Shown piece after piece: positions 28,683-40,956 of a DNA stretch of 64,000 nucleotides. The stretch is from assembly GCA_963775875.1 (NCBI GenBank), contig CAVZKP010000019.1:236748-300747 (forward strand), given 5' to 3'. Position numbers and translations under genes: made by a program. The DNA is from AP-15 sp963775875. Its GTDB lineage: Bacteria > Pseudomonadota > Alphaproteobacteria > ATCC43930 > CGMCC-115725. Under the pieces are notes generated by a model, which saw nothing but the letters and a program-made list of their open reading frames with translations, made no database searches and was not told where the DNA came from. Position 1 is the stretch's first letter; each line of letters opens with the position of its first letter.

Positions 28683-29302
28683 TCGCCAAGCTCGCCGGGA
28701 TCGTCGATTCGGTCGGCGAGGACGGCGCGGTCATCGATGTCGGCGGCGTCGGCTATCTGACGTTCTGCTCGACCCGCACGATCGGCCGGCTGCCGCCGGC
28801 CGGCTCGCCCGCGCGGCTGTTGATCGAAACCCATGTGCGCGAGGATCACATCCATCTCTACGGCTTTATCGACGCCGCCGAGCGCGACTGGTTCCGATTG
28901 CTGATGACGGTGCAGGGGGTCGGCGCGCGGCTGGCCCTGTCGATCCTGTCGGCGGTGACCCCGGAACAGCTCGCCCTGGCGATCTTCGCCCAGGACCGCA
29001 CGGTGCCGGCGCGCGCCGACGGGGTCGGCCCCAAGCTCGCCGCGCGCATCGTCAACGAGCTCAAGGACAAGGTCGGCGGTCTCGCCCCGGCGACCCCGCT
29101 CTCGGCCCCGGCGGCGCTGGCGGCCTCGCCGGGCGACGGTCCGGCCGCCGAGGCGATCTCGGCGCTGCTCAATCTCGGCTACCGCCGGGCCGAGGCGTTT
29201 GGCGCCGTCGCCGCCGCGACGCAACGGCTCGGCCCCGCCGCCGCGATCGATGCGCTGATCCGCGCCGGCCTGCAGGAACTGGCGCAGGGAGCGCAGAATT
29301 GA
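28679..29302 (+). CDS. ruvA: Holliday-junction branch-migration protein RuvA
   Basis: 207 residues, intact. Domain I is an OB fold (IAKLAGIVDSVGEDGAVIDV), followed by THVREDHIHLYGF. Domain II has the two helix-hairpin-helix motifs (LMTVQGVGARLALSILS and RADGVGPKLAARIVNELKD), and domain III the RuvB-contacting three-helix bundle (AISALLNLGYRRAEAFGAVA). The GTG start overlaps the ruvC stop and the stop overlaps the TTG start of ruvB, so all three are translationally coupled. Confidence 0.95.
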   Translation: MIAKLAGIVDSVGEDGAVIDVGGVGYLTFCSTRTIGRLPPAGSPARLLIETHVREDHIHLYGFIDAAERDWFRLLMTVQGVGARLALSILSAVTPEQLALAIFAQDRTVPARADGVGPKLAARIVNELKDKVGGLAPATPLSAPAALAASPGDGPAAEAISALLNLGYRRAEAFGAVAAATQRLGPAAAIDALIRAGLQELAQGAQN

Positions 29303-30372
29303 GCGAGGCCGAGCGCCGCATCGTCGATCCGGGCAAGACCGAGCCCGATTCGGCCGAGGCGTCGCTCCGGCCGCTGAGCCTCGCCGATTTCGTCGGCCAG
29401 CGCCGACTGCGCGACAATCTGCGCGATCTTTATCGAGGCCGCGAAAGCCCGCGGCGAGGCGCTCGACCACGTGCTGTTCTTTGGCCCGCCGGGGCTCGGC
29501 AAGACCACCCTGGCGCAGATCGTGGCGCGCGAGATGGGGGTCGGCTTTCGCGCCACCTCCGGCCCGGTGATCCAGCGCGCCGGCGATCTCGCCGCCTTGC
29601 TGACCAATCTGCAGCCGCGCGACGTGCTGTTCATCGACGAGATCCACCGCCTGGCGCCCGTCGGTCGAGGAGATCCTCTATCCGGCGATGGAGGATTTTC
29701 AGCTCGATCTGATCATCGGCGAGGGGCCGGGCGCCCGCTCGATCCGCATCGATCTGCCGCCCTTCACCCTGGTCGGGGCGACGACCCGCTCGGGGCTGAT
29801 CACCCGGCCATTGCGCGAGCGCTTCGGCATCCCGCTGCGGCTGCTGTTCTACGAGCCGGGCGAACTCTCGCTGATCGTCGGCGCGCGGCGCCCGGGTGCT
29901 CGCGTTCGATCTGCGGCCCGACGGCGCCGGCGAGATCGCCCGGCGCGCCCGCGGCACGCCGCGGGTGGCGATGCGCCTGCTGCGCCGGATCCGCGACTTC
30001 GCCGCGGTCGAGGGCCTGGCGACGGTGGATGCGGGCGCCGCCGATGCGGCGCTGCTGCGGCTCGAGGTCGACGGGCGCGGGCTCGACGGCATGGACCGGC
30101 GCTATCTGCGCTGCATCGCCGAGAATTATGGCGGCGGCCCGGTCGGGGTCGAGACCATGGCCGCGGCGCTCGGCGACGAGCGCGACGTGGTCGAGGAGGT
30201 CATCGAGCCCTATCTGGTCCAGGAGGGGTTCGTCCAGCGCACCCCGCGCGGCCGCATGCTGACCCGGCTCGCCTTTCGCCATCTCGATCTGCCGATGCCG
30301 GCGGCGCTGCCGGCCCAGCTCGACCTGTTGGCCCGCCTGCCGCTGGCCGGCGAGGCCGAGGAGCTGCCATGA
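29299..30372 (+). CDS. ruvB: Holliday-junction helicase motor RuvB (three frame breaks)
   Basis: AAA+ motor of branch migration. TTG start within the ruvA stop. The pieces are, in order: SEAERRIVDPGK and PLSLADFVGQRRLRDNLR; then ALDHVLFFGPPGLGKTTLAQ (Walker A) and DVLFIDEIHRLAP (Walker B); then VEEILYPAMEDFQLDLIIGE, FTLVGATTRSGLITRPLRER (sensor 1) and GIPLRLLFYEPGEL; then GTPRVAMRLLRRIRDFA (sensor 2) and GGPVGVETMAAALGDERD with EPYLVQEGFVQRTPRGR. Shifts fall near 29428, 29658 and 29885. All functional motifs survive, favouring sequence error over real inactivation. Confidence 0.92.
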
Positions 30373-30449
30373 CGGCGACGCCGGGGCCTGAGTCGGGGTC
30401 GGGGTCGGGGTCGGGGCCGATGCCGCGGATCGTCCAAAAGACGCCATAA
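30369..30449 (+). CDS. Tiny ORF in the place of ybgC (doubtful)
   Basis: A 26-codon frame starts at an ATG overlapping the ruvB stop (ATGA) and reads MTATPGPES, a Gly-Ser run made by a GGGGTC hexamer repeat, then PMPRIVQKTP. Many proteobacteria carry the thioesterase gene ybgC between ruvB and tolQ; here nothing else fits. It may be a relic left by deletion of ybgC, or just noncoding sequence. Confidence 0.25.
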   Translation: MTATPGPESGSGSGSGPMPRIVQKTP

Positions 30450-30461
30450 AAGGTTCAAAGA

Positions 30462-31194
<733 letters not shown>

Positions 31195-31197
31195 GCC

Positions 31198-31689
31198 GTG
31201 GCGCTACCGAGCCTCGCCGGCAACGGCCGAGCCCGCGGCGGGCGCTACCGGCCGATGGCCGAGATCAACGTGACGCCGCTGGTCGACGTCATGCTGGTGC
31301 TGCTGGTCGTCTTCATGGTCACGGCGCCGCTGTTGACCGTCGGCGTGCCGGTCGATCTGCCGCAGACCCAGGCGCCGCCGATCACCGAGCCGAAAGAGCC
31401 GCTGGTCATCACCGTCAACAACGAGGGCAAGATCTTCATCCAGGACACCGAGGTGCCGACCGACGCGCTGGTGCCGCGCCTGCAGGCGATCACCGGGGCC
31501 AATCCCGACGCGCTGGTCTATGTGCGCGGCGACAAATCGATCGATTACGGCCGGGTGCTCGAGGTCATGAGCCTGATCAGCGCCGCCGGCTTTCGCAAGG
31601 TGTCGCTGATCGCCGAGTCGCCGAAGGGAATGGCGGCCGCACCGGCTGCCGCCGCCGCCCCGGGCGCGGCGCATACCGCCAAGCACTGA
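31198..31689 (+). CDS. tolR: Tol-Pal system protein TolR
   Basis: 163 residues, intact. The start GTG lies three bases after the tolQ stop. A single membrane helix carries the functional Asp (INVTPLVDVMLVLLVVFMVT); the periplasmic domain follows with VPVDLPQTQAPPI, DTEVPTDALVPRLQAI, YVRGDKSIDYGRVLEVMSLI and GFRKVSLIAE. It couples proton flow through TolQ to TolA movement. The last 25 residues are an Ala/Pro-rich tail. Confidence 0.95.
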   Translation: MALPSLAGNGRARGGRYRPMAEINVTPLVDVMLVLLVVFMVTAPLLTVGVPVDLPQTQAPPITEPKEPLVITVNNEGKIFIQDTEVPTDALVPRLQAITGANPDALVYVRGDKSIDYGRVLEVMSLISAAGFRKVSLIAESPKGMAAAPAAAAAPGAAHTAKH

Positions 31690-31714
31690 GCACCGCCGCT
31701 CGGGCGCGCGACCG

Positions 31715-32714
31715 ATGAGCCTGGCTGCCGTAGCACCGTACCCGACGCCGGAACCCCCGCTGCCCGAGCCGATGCCCGATGGCGTCGGCCGGCGCGGGCT
31801 CGCCTTTTCGGCGGCGCTGCATCTCATCCTCGGCGGCGTTTTCATCCTTGGCCTGCCGACCCTGTTTCATCCGCCGACGCCGCAGGAGATGCCGATCGCG
31901 GTGCAGCTGGTGACGATCGGCCCGGAAACCCGGGCGACGCACCCCAATCCGAACATGCCCGAGCGCGAGGCGCAGCCGATAGTGCCGGTGCCGGGGCCGC
32001 CCGGGCCCAAACCCGTGCCCGAGGCGAGCCCGCCCAAACCGGCGCCGCCGCCTTCGGCCGCCGCCGCGCCGCCGGCGCCGCCGGCGCCGCCGCCGCCGGA
32101 GCAGAAACCGGCGCCGCCGCCGCCCCCGCCGCCGGTGCCCGCGCCCAAACCGGCGCCGCCGCCGCCGCCGCCAAAGCCGGTGGCAAAGGTCGAAGCCCCC
32201 ACCCCGGCGCCCGAGCGGCCGCAGCGGGTGGCGCGGCCCCAAGCCCGGGCGGAAGCCCGCAAATACGATCCCGGCCAGTTCGACGCTCTGCTGAAAAACC
32301 TGGCGGCGCAAGATACCCCGCCATCGCCGGACGAGCCGCCGCAAAATACCCAGACCGCCTCGGGCGCCCCGTCCTCGCAGCCGCGAGCGCCGCTCGGCAG
32401 CCAGCTGAGCGCCAGCGAGGTCGATCTGATCCGCGAGCAGATCTCGCGTTGCTGGAACATGCCGGCCGGCGCGCGTGACGCCAAGGATCTGGTCGTCGAA
32501 TTCCGGGTCGAGGTCGGCCCGGACGGCACGGTCGCAGCAGGCGATCATCGTCGACCAGGCGCGCGAAGCGAGCGACCCGTTCTTCCGCGCCGCCGCGGAA
32601 AGCGCCCGGCGCGCCTTTTTCAACCCCGATTGCCGGCCGCTGCGGCTGCCGCCGGACAAATACGAGATCTGGAAGGACCTGATCGTCGATTTCAGCCCAA
32701 AGGATTTGTTATGA
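31715..32714 (+). CDS. tolA: Tol-Pal system protein TolA (frame break)
   Basis: Inner-membrane linker of the Tol-Pal system. After about 28 residues there is one membrane helix (FSAALHLILGGVFILGLPTL), then a long proline-rich linker (many PPAPPAPPPPE and KPAPPPPPP runs) in place of the Lys/Ala helix of enteric TolA. The C-terminal domain begins near SQLSASEVDLIREQISRCWN and continues, after one extra base near 32533, as QQAIIVDQAREASDPFFRAA, RAFFNPDCRPLRLPPDKYEI and WKDLIVDFSPKDLL. The long proline runs make it a likely EF-P client. Confidence 0.9.
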
Positions 32715-34065
32715 GCAAACGCCGCCTCGTTTTTTCCGGCGCGCTAACCGCCCTTGTCGCGGCGGCCCTGCTGTGGTCCGGCGCATCGGCGCGCGCCGAA
32801 CTGCACATCGACATCACCAGCGGCCAGGTCAAGCCGATGCCGATCGCGATCCCGGCCTTCGCCGGCGGCGGCGGCACCGAAGCCCAGGCCGGCCGCAACA
32901 TCGCCGGGGTGATCTCGGCCGATCTGGCGAGTTCGGGCCTGTTTCAGCCGCTCGATCCGCGCAGCTTCATCCAGAATGTATCGGCCACCGACGCGCACCG
33001 CCGCCGCGCTTCGGCGACTGGCGCGCAGATCAACGCCCAGGCGCTGGTCACCGGCTCGGTCCAGACCCAGGGCGACGGCCGGCTCGCGGGTCGAGTTCCG
33101 GCTGTGGGACGTCGTCGCCGAGCAGCAGCTGACCGGCTTCGCGCTATACCACGACGCAGCAGAATTGGCGGCGCATCGCCCATATCATCGCCGACGAGAT
33201 CTACAAGCGGATCACCGGCGAGGAGGGCTATTTCGACACCCGCATCGTCTATGTCGCCGAGATCGGGTCCGGCTCAGGACCGCGATCAAGCGGCTGGCGA
33301 TCATGGATCAGGACGGCGCCAACAATCGCTATCTGACCGATGGCCGGGCGCTGGTGCTGACGCCGCGCTTTTCGCCGACGGCGCAGGAGATCACCTATCT
33401 CTCCTATGCCGGCAACACGCCGCGCGTCTATCTGTTCAACATCGATACCGGACAGCAGGAAGTGCTCGGCGATTTCCCCGGCATGACGCTTCGCGCCGCG
33501 CTTCTCGCCCGACGGCAACCGGGTGATCCTGAGCCGCGCGGTCAACGGCGCCAGCAACATCTATCGTCTCGATCTGCGCACCCGTCAGGCGACCCGCCTG
33601 ACCGACAGCCAGGCGATCGACACCTCGCCGTGCTATTCGCCCGACGGCAGCCAGATCGTGTTCAATTCCGACCGCGGCGGTTCGCAGCAGCTCTATGTGA
33701 TGAACGCCGACGGCAGCAACGTCCAGCGCATCAGCTTCGGCGCCGGCCGTTACGGCACGCCGGTGTGGTCGCCGCGCGGCGACCTGATCGCCTTCACCAA
33801 GATCGACGGCGGCTCGTTCTCTATCGGGGTGATGCATCCCGACGGTTCGGGCGAGCGGCTGCTGACCCAGGGATTTCTGGTCGAGGGGCCGACCTGGGCG
33901 CCCAATGGCCGGGTGCTGATGTATTTCAGCCAGGGTCCGTCCGATTCGCGCGGCTATGGCGGTTCGCCGCACCTGCAGACGATCGACTTGACCGGCTACA
34001 ACCAGCGTGACGTGCCTACTGCCGGGGCAGCGTCCGATCCGGCCTGGTCGCCCTTGCTGCGTTGA
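32711..34065 (+). CDS. tolB: Tol-Pal periplasmic beta-propeller TolB (several frame breaks)
   Basis: ATG overlaps the tolA stop (ATGA). Signal peptide MSKRRLVFSGALTALVAAAL ending SARA, then the N-terminal domain (LHIDITSGQVKPMPIAIPAF, ISADLASSGLFQPLD) and the propeller (RLAIMDQDGANNRYLTDGRA, FSPTAQEITYLSYAGNTPRV, FSPDGNRVILSRAVNGASNI, SPDGSQIVFNSDRGGSQQLY, APNGRVLMYFSQGP). Frame changes fall near 32996, 33026, 33088, 33145, 33268 and 33488; each piece is fully conserved. TolB shuttles between Pal and the TolA/TolQR motor in the periplasm. Confidence 0.92.
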
Positions 34066-34111
34066 GCAGCCGCACGATATTCTCCAAACCGGTTCGAAGG
34101 GGTTTCACGAT

Positions 34112-34603
34112 ATGCGCATCAAAGTCATTGGCCTGGTTGGCGTTTTATTGCTGCTCGCCGCCTGCAGCAGCACCCCGCCAGCGCCACCGCCCGGACCGCC
34201 GGGCGCCGGCGGCCCGGGCGGCCCCGGCGGCGTCGGCGCGGCGGTCCCGGGTTCGCAGCAGGATCTGGCGCAGAACGCCGGCGATCGCGTCTTTTTCGAG
34301 TTCAACCGGTCGGATATCAGCAGCGAAGCGCAGCAGATCCTGGAGCGGCAGGCCAGTTGGCTGCAGCACTACCCGAACGTCTCGGTGACCATCGAGGGGC
34401 ATTGCGACGAGCGCGGCACGCGCGAATACAACCTCGCCCTCGGCGAGCGCCGCGCCGATGCGGTCAAGAATGTGCTGGTCGCGGCGGGCATTCCGGCCTC
34501 GCGCATCTCGACGATCAGCTATGGCAAGGAGCGCCCGATCGTCGTCGGCTCGAACGAGCAGGCCTGGGCGCAGAACCGCGTCGCCATCACCACCGTGAAC
34601 TGA
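34112..34603 (+). CDS. pal: Peptidoglycan-associated lipoprotein Pal
   Basis: 163 residues from ATG 34112 with GAAGGGG upstream. A lipoprotein signal peptide ends in the lipobox LLAACSS, so the mature protein is anchored in the outer membrane through that Cys. A Pro/Gly linker follows, then the OmpA domain (DRVFFEFNRSDISSEAQQIL, VTIEGHCDERGTREYNLALG, GERRADAVKNVLVAAGI, ISTISYGKERPI), which binds peptidoglycan. Intact, directly after tolB. Confidence 0.96.
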   Translation: MRIKVIGLVGVLLLLAACSSTPPAPPPGPPGAGGPGGPGGVGAAVPGSQQDLAQNAGDRVFFEFNRSDISSEAQQILERQASWLQHYPNVSVTIEGHCDERGTREYNLALGERRADAVKNVLVAAGIPASRISTISYGKERPIVVGSNEQAWAQNRVAITTVN

Positions 34604-34958
34604 ACGTGGCGACCCGGCCGGGCCGGCTCCGGCCGGCGCCGCCCGGTTTCGCCCCGACCCGGACGGCGTCGCCAGCCGGTGGCCGGGGGCCTGCCGCTCC
34701 CGGCCGGGCGCAGGGTTTCGCCGGTGTCGGCGATTTGCCGGGCGATTCGCCGCTTCGGCCGGGCGCACCGGGCGCATCCTGACGAAATCCGCCGCGGTGG
34801 CCCGGCTGCGCTGATGCTGCGCGGCTTGGCCCGCGCCAGGTATCGGGCGACGCCCTTTTTTTGCCCAAAACCGGCCCTAGTACCCCATTGTGCGATTATT
34901 CGCGCCGGCGCGCGGCGCCACCCCCGGGCGGCCGCGCGCATCCCCAGAGGCCCCGCTG
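34604..34958. other. Noncoding GC-rich gap between pal and cpoB
   Basis: 355 bases without a supported gene. Most of it is GC-rich low-complexity sequence. Near its end lies a short hairpin followed by seven T residues (listed separately). The cpoB ribosome site sits at its end. Confidence 0.5.
34845..34862 (+). terminator. Weak intrinsic-terminator-like hairpin after pal
   Basis: GGGC-GAC-GCCC is followed directly by TTTTTTT. The stem is only four base pairs, but the run of T in such GC-rich sequence is conspicuous, and it lies in the noncoding gap downstream of pal. It could partly end tol-pal transcripts before cpoB. Confidence 0.4.
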
Positions 34959-36039
34959 ATGATTCGGTGCTCGATCCCGCTGCAAGCCCGTCCCGCCCTG
35001 CTGCTGATCATGCTTTCGATGGCGGCGGTGCCGATGGCCTATGCCCAGGATGCCGGAGCCCAGGATGCCGCGCAGGATGCGGCGATGCAGGAACGCCTCG
35101 ACCGGATCGAGCGCGATCTCAGCATGCTGCAGCGGCAGGTCTACCGCGACGGCGGCGATGCGGCGCCGGCCGGCGCCGCCGCCGGTAATGTCGCCGTCAA
35201 CCTGCAGGTCCGGATGGATCGGCTCGAGCAGCAGATGCGCGACCTGACCGGCCGGGTCGAGGATATGACCAACAATGTGAACCAGCTGCGCCAGCGCCTC
35301 GAACAGGTGAATAGCGACATCGACGTGCGGCTCGGTCAGAGGCCAGGGACAGGCCTCCGCGGAAGCCCCGCCGCCCCGGCGCGCGGCCGCGGGCGAGCCG
35401 CCGCCGGTAACCAACGCCGCGGCAGCCATGCCGTATGGCCGCCCGGGTCCATCCGACGCCGCGCCGCCGCCCGACCAGTCGGCCAGTTTTGGCACCCTGA
35501 CCCCGCCTGGCACGCCCTACGGAAGTTCGTCCGGCGGTGCGCCGGGGCCGGCGCCGGACCGGCCCTACCCGGGTCCGACCCAATTGACGCCGCGGAGCGC
35601 AAGCGCCGGCAGCAGCGGCGCCTCGCGCCCGCCCGGCTCGGAAACCCTGCCTTCGGGCTCGACCTCGGCGCAGTACAATACCGCCTTCGGCCTGTTGCGG
35701 CGCGCGGACTATCCCGCCGCCGAGGATGCCTTGCGCAACTTCGTCCGCCAGCACCCCAAGGATCCGCTGGCCGGTAATGCCCAATACTGGCTCGGCGAGA
35801 GCTTTTACGCGCGCGGCAGATACTCCGAGGCGGCGGCGATCTTTGCCGAGGGCTACCAGCGCTATCCGAGGGGACCGAAGGCGCCCGACGGTCTGTTGAA
35901 GCTCGGCATGTCGCTCGCCCGCGCCAACCAGAAGCACAATGCCTGCATCGCGCTGATGCAGCTCGACCACGATTTTCCGCACTCCGGCAGCGCCATCAAG
36001 GATCGGGCGGCGCAGGAGAAGAAGCGGCTGGGGTGCTGA
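34959..36039 (+). CDS. cpoB: Cell division coordinator CpoB / YbgF (frame break)
   Basis: Periplasmic protein linking Tol-Pal to peptidoglycan synthesis. Signal peptide MIRCSIPLQARPALLLIMLS ending AYAQ, then a coiled coil (MQERLDRIERDLSMLQRQVY, MDRLEQQMRDLTGRVEDM, VNQLRQRLEQVNSDIDVRLG), a low-complexity linker in which the frame shifts between about 35335 and 35420, and C-terminal TPR repeats (YNTAFGLLRRADYPAAEDAL, PLAGNAQYWLGESFYARGRY, PDGLLKLGMSLARANQKHNA). About 355 residues when joined. The end overlaps tilS by seven bases. Confidence 0.88.
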
Positions 36040-37355
36040 GCCCGCAGCCTGCCGCACCGCCTCTGGATGCCGCCGAACTCGGCGGCCGGCTCGACCGGCT
36101 CGGCGGTTTCGAGAGCGCCCCGTTTGTCGCCGTCGCGGTTTCGGGCGGTCCCGACAGCCTCGCGCTGACCATCCTGGCGGACCGCTGGGCGCGCTCGCGC
36201 GGCGGTGCCATCTGCGCCCTCAGCGTCGACCATCGGCTGCGGCCGGAGAGCGGCGCCGAACTCCGCCGGCTCGGCTGCTGGCTGGCGGCCCGGGCGATCC
36301 GGCACCAGATCCTGGTCTGGGAAGGGACCAAACCGGCGACCGGGGTTCAGCAGGCGGCGCGGGCGGCGCGCTATCGGCTGCTCGCCCGGTGGTGCCGCGA
36401 GCATGGCTGCCTGCATCTGTTGACCGCGCATCACCGCGAAGATCAGGCCGAGACCCACCTGATTCGCCGTGCCGCGCATAGCGGCAGCGATGGCCTGGCC
36501 GGGATGTCGGCGGTTCGCGAACTCGATTGCTGTCGGGTGCTGCGCCCGCTGCTCGGTATCTCCAAGGCGCGCCTGATCGCGACGCTCGCCGCCGAGGACC
36601 AGCCCTTTATCACCGATCCGGGCAATTTCGACCCGGCTTTCGCGCGGGGCCGCCTGCGCGCCGGTGCGGCGGGGCAGGGGGCTCACGATCTCGCCGCGAT
36701 GCTCGACATGGTCGGCGTTCTCGGCCGTGAGCGGGCGGCGGCCGAATTGGTGCGCGACGGCCTGCTGGCGCGCGCGGTCAGCATCCACCCGGCCGGGTTC
36801 GCGGTGCTCGATCGCGCCGCTCTGCTGGCGGCGCCCCCGGAAGCGGGCGAACCCGCGCTCGCGGCCATCGTCGCCATGCTCGGCGGCGGCCGCTACCCGC
36901 CGCGGCGGGTCCGCGTCGCCCGGCTGCTTCGCGTGCTGCACGGCGCTGCCGCCGGCGGCCATACGCTGGGCGGCTGCCGGTTCGTCGCCTGGCGCGGCCA
37001 TTGGCTGGTCCTGCGCGAGCTGGCCGCCGCTGCCGGCCCGGTCCGGCTGTCGCCCGGGGCCAGCCTCCTCTGGGACCGCCGCTTCGCGGTGGCGCTGCCC
37101 GCGGCCGCGCCGCGCCCGATGATTCTCGATTATCTCGGCCGCGGCGGGATCGGGGCCGTCGATCGGTGCGCGGCGGGGCTGGACCGGACCCGGCTGCCGC
37201 GCCTGGTTCAGCCGATTTTGCCGGCGCTGTGGGACGAGGAAGGCATTGCCGCTGTTCCTGATCTCGGGTACCGACGCGATGGAGTAATGCTGCTGCCACG
37301 GCTGGTTTTCCGACCTGTCAAATCTTTGTCCGATGCCGGCTTCGCGGTTGTTTAA
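36033..37355 (+). CDS. tilS: tRNA(Ile)-lysidine synthase
   Basis: 440 residues, intact. The GTG start overlaps the cpoB stop. The N-terminal PP-loop ATPase shows VAVSGGPDSLALTILAD, CALSVDHRLRPESGAELRRL, the HLLTAHHREDQAETHLIRRA block and DGLAGMSAVRELD, then ISKARLIATLAAEDQPFITD. The C-terminal half is the more variable tRNA-binding region. It converts C34 of tRNA-Ile(CAU) to lysidine so that AUA is read as Ile. The position between cpoB and ftsH is conserved in alphaproteobacteria. Confidence 0.93.
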   Translation: MLSPQPAAPPLDAAELGGRLDRLGGFESAPFVAVAVSGGPDSLALTILADRWARSRGGAICALSVDHRLRPESGAELRRLGCWLAARAIRHQILVWEGTKPATGVQQAARAARYRLLARWCREHGCLHLLTAHHREDQAETHLIRRAAHSGSDGLAGMSAVRELDCCRVLRPLLGISKARLIATLAAEDQPFITDPGNFDPAFARGRLRAGAAGQGAHDLAAMLDMVGVLGRERAAAELVRDGLLARAVSIHPAGFAVLDRAALLAAPPEAGEPALAAIVAMLGGGRYPPRRVRVARLLRVLHGAAAGGHTLGGCRFVAWRGHWLVLRELAAAAGPVRLSPGASLLWDRRFAVALPAAAPRPMILDYLGRGGIGAVDRCAAGLDRTRLPRLVQPILPALWDEEGIAAVPDLGYRRDGVMLLPRLVFRPVKSLSDAGFAVV

Positions 37356-37467
37356 GCTGGCGCGCATCTTATCTGATGACTGGGCAAAAATGGTCGCGGG
37401 CCGGGTTCGATCGGCGTAGGGTTGTTCGGCGCGTGCTACCCGGGCTCGGGATGGAAAGGCGTTCACC

Positions 37468-39399
<1,932 letters not shown>

Positions 39400-39429
39400 T
39401 CGGCTTTCGCCCTGGTCTTGGGCTGGCAA

Positions 39430-39455
39430 CGCGGCGTCTACCGGTAAACGCCGCG
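39430..39455 (+). terminator. Hairpin after ftsH
   Basis: CGCGGCGT and ACGCCGCG pair perfectly around a ten-base loop, 31 bases after the ftsH stop, followed by AATTGCTGTT. The downstream U content is modest, so this is a possible rather than firm intrinsic terminator. Confidence 0.45.
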
Positions 39456-39558
39456 AATTGCTGTTAAATTAACATTAACGAACTTGTCGTTTGACTTCGG
39501 AGGGATTCTGTAGTCAACTATACTGTAACAGGGACAAATTTACCGCTCTGGGGGCGCC

Positions 39559-40956
39559 ATGACGCGGAAGCTCTTCGGTACTGACGGCATCCGCGGTACT
39601 GCAAACATCGAGCCGATGACGCCCGAAACCGCGCTGAAAGTGGCGATGGCCGTCGGCGAATGCTTTAAGAACGGGGCGCACAAGCATCTCGTCGTAATCG
39701 GCAAGGATACCAGGCTTTCGGGCTACATGCTCGAACCGGCGCTGACCGCCGGTTTCGTCACCATGGGCATGGATGTCGTGCTGGTCGGGCCGCTGCCGAC
39801 CCCGGCGATCGCGATGCTGACCCGCAGCCTGCGCGCCGATATCGGCGTCGTGCTGTCGGCCTCGCACAACCCCTATGGCGACAACGGCATCAAGCTGTTC
39901 GGCCGCGACGGCTACAAGCTGTCGGACGAGCTCGAGCTCAAGATCGAGGCCTGCCTCGACAAGGGCCCGAGCCGGCGCGCCATCCCGGCCGAGCTCGGCC
40001 GGGTCAAGCGGCTCGACGATGCCGGCGGCCGCTATATCGAATTCGTCAAGCAGAGCTTTCCGCGCGGGCTGCGGCTCGACGGGCTGCGCATCGTCGTCGA
40101 TTGCGCCCATGGCGCCGCCTACAAGGTCGCGCCGACCGTGTTCTGGGAGCTGGGCGCCGAGGTCTTCACCCTCGGGGTGACGCCCGACGGGCTCAATATC
40201 AATCGCGAATGCGGGGCGCTGATGCCCGACCAGATGCGGCGCGAGGTGCTGGCGCGCCGCGCCGATATCGGCATCGCGCTCGATGGCGACGCCGATCGGC
40301 TGATCGTCGCCGACGAGCGCGGCGTCATCCTCGACGGCGACCAGCTGATGGCGCTGATCGCCACCGGGCTGGCCCGCAGCGGGCGGCTTGCCGGCGGCGC
40401 CCTGGTGGCGACGGTGATGTCCAACCTCGGGTTGGAGCGGTTTCTCGACGGCCAAAACATCAAGCTGCACCGGACCGCCGTCGGCGACCGCTATGTCGTC
40501 GAAAAGATGCGCGCTTTCGGCTGCAATCTCGGCGGCGAGCAGTCGGGTCACATCATCCTCGCCGATTATGCGACCACCGGCGACGGCCTGATCGCCGCGC
40601 TGCAGGTTCTCGCCTCGATCGTCGAGACCGGACGGCCGGCCAGCGAAATCTGCCGCCTGTTCACCCCGGTGCCGCAACGTTCGAGCAGCGTGCGCCACGG
40701 CCAGTCCCTCCCGCTCGACCGCAGCGCGGTCAAGGCGGCGATCGCCGGCGGCGAGGCCCGGCTCGCCGGCGCCGGCCGGCTGGTGATCCGGCGCTCGGGC
40801 ACCGAGCCGGTGATCCGGGTCATGGCCGAAGGCGAGGACGAAGAATTGGTGACCGCGGTGGTCGAAGACATCTGCGCCGCGATCCGCTTGGCCGCCGGCG
40901 ACGACCTGCCGCCCTGGACGCCGTTGCAGCCGGGCGTGGCCCAGGCGGCGGAATAG
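39559..40956 (+). CDS. glmM: Phosphoglucosamine mutase
   Basis: 465 residues, intact. Converts glucosamine-6-phosphate to glucosamine-1-phosphate for UDP-GlcNAc. Front FGTDGIRGTANIEPMTPETA, phosphoserine loop GVVLSASHNPYGDNGIKLFG with Ser102, metal loop ALDGDADRLIVADERG, sugar-binding GGEQSGHIILADYATTGDG and the phosphate-binding RRSGTEPVIRVMAEG. The AT-rich stretch upstream (TTTGACTTCGG, then TCAACTATACTGTAAC) is a likely promoter region. In related genomes folP often lies between ftsH and glmM; it is absent here. Confidence 0.96.
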   Translation: MTRKLFGTDGIRGTANIEPMTPETALKVAMAVGECFKNGAHKHLVVIGKDTRLSGYMLEPALTAGFVTMGMDVVLVGPLPTPAIAMLTRSLRADIGVVLSASHNPYGDNGIKLFGRDGYKLSDELELKIEACLDKGPSRRAIPAELGRVKRLDDAGGRYIEFVKQSFPRGLRLDGLRIVVDCAHGAAYKVAPTVFWELGAEVFTLGVTPDGLNINRECGALMPDQMRREVLARRADIGIALDGDADRLIVADERGVILDGDQLMALIATGLARSGRLAGGALVATVMSNLGLERFLDGQNIKLHRTAVGDRYVVEKMRAFGCNLGGEQSGHIILADYATTGDGLIAALQVLASIVETGRPASEICRLFTPVPQRSSSVRHGQSLPLDRSAVKAAIAGGEARLAGAGRLVIRRSGTEPVIRVMAEGEDEELVTAVVEDICAAIRLAAGDDLPPWTPLQPGVAQAAE

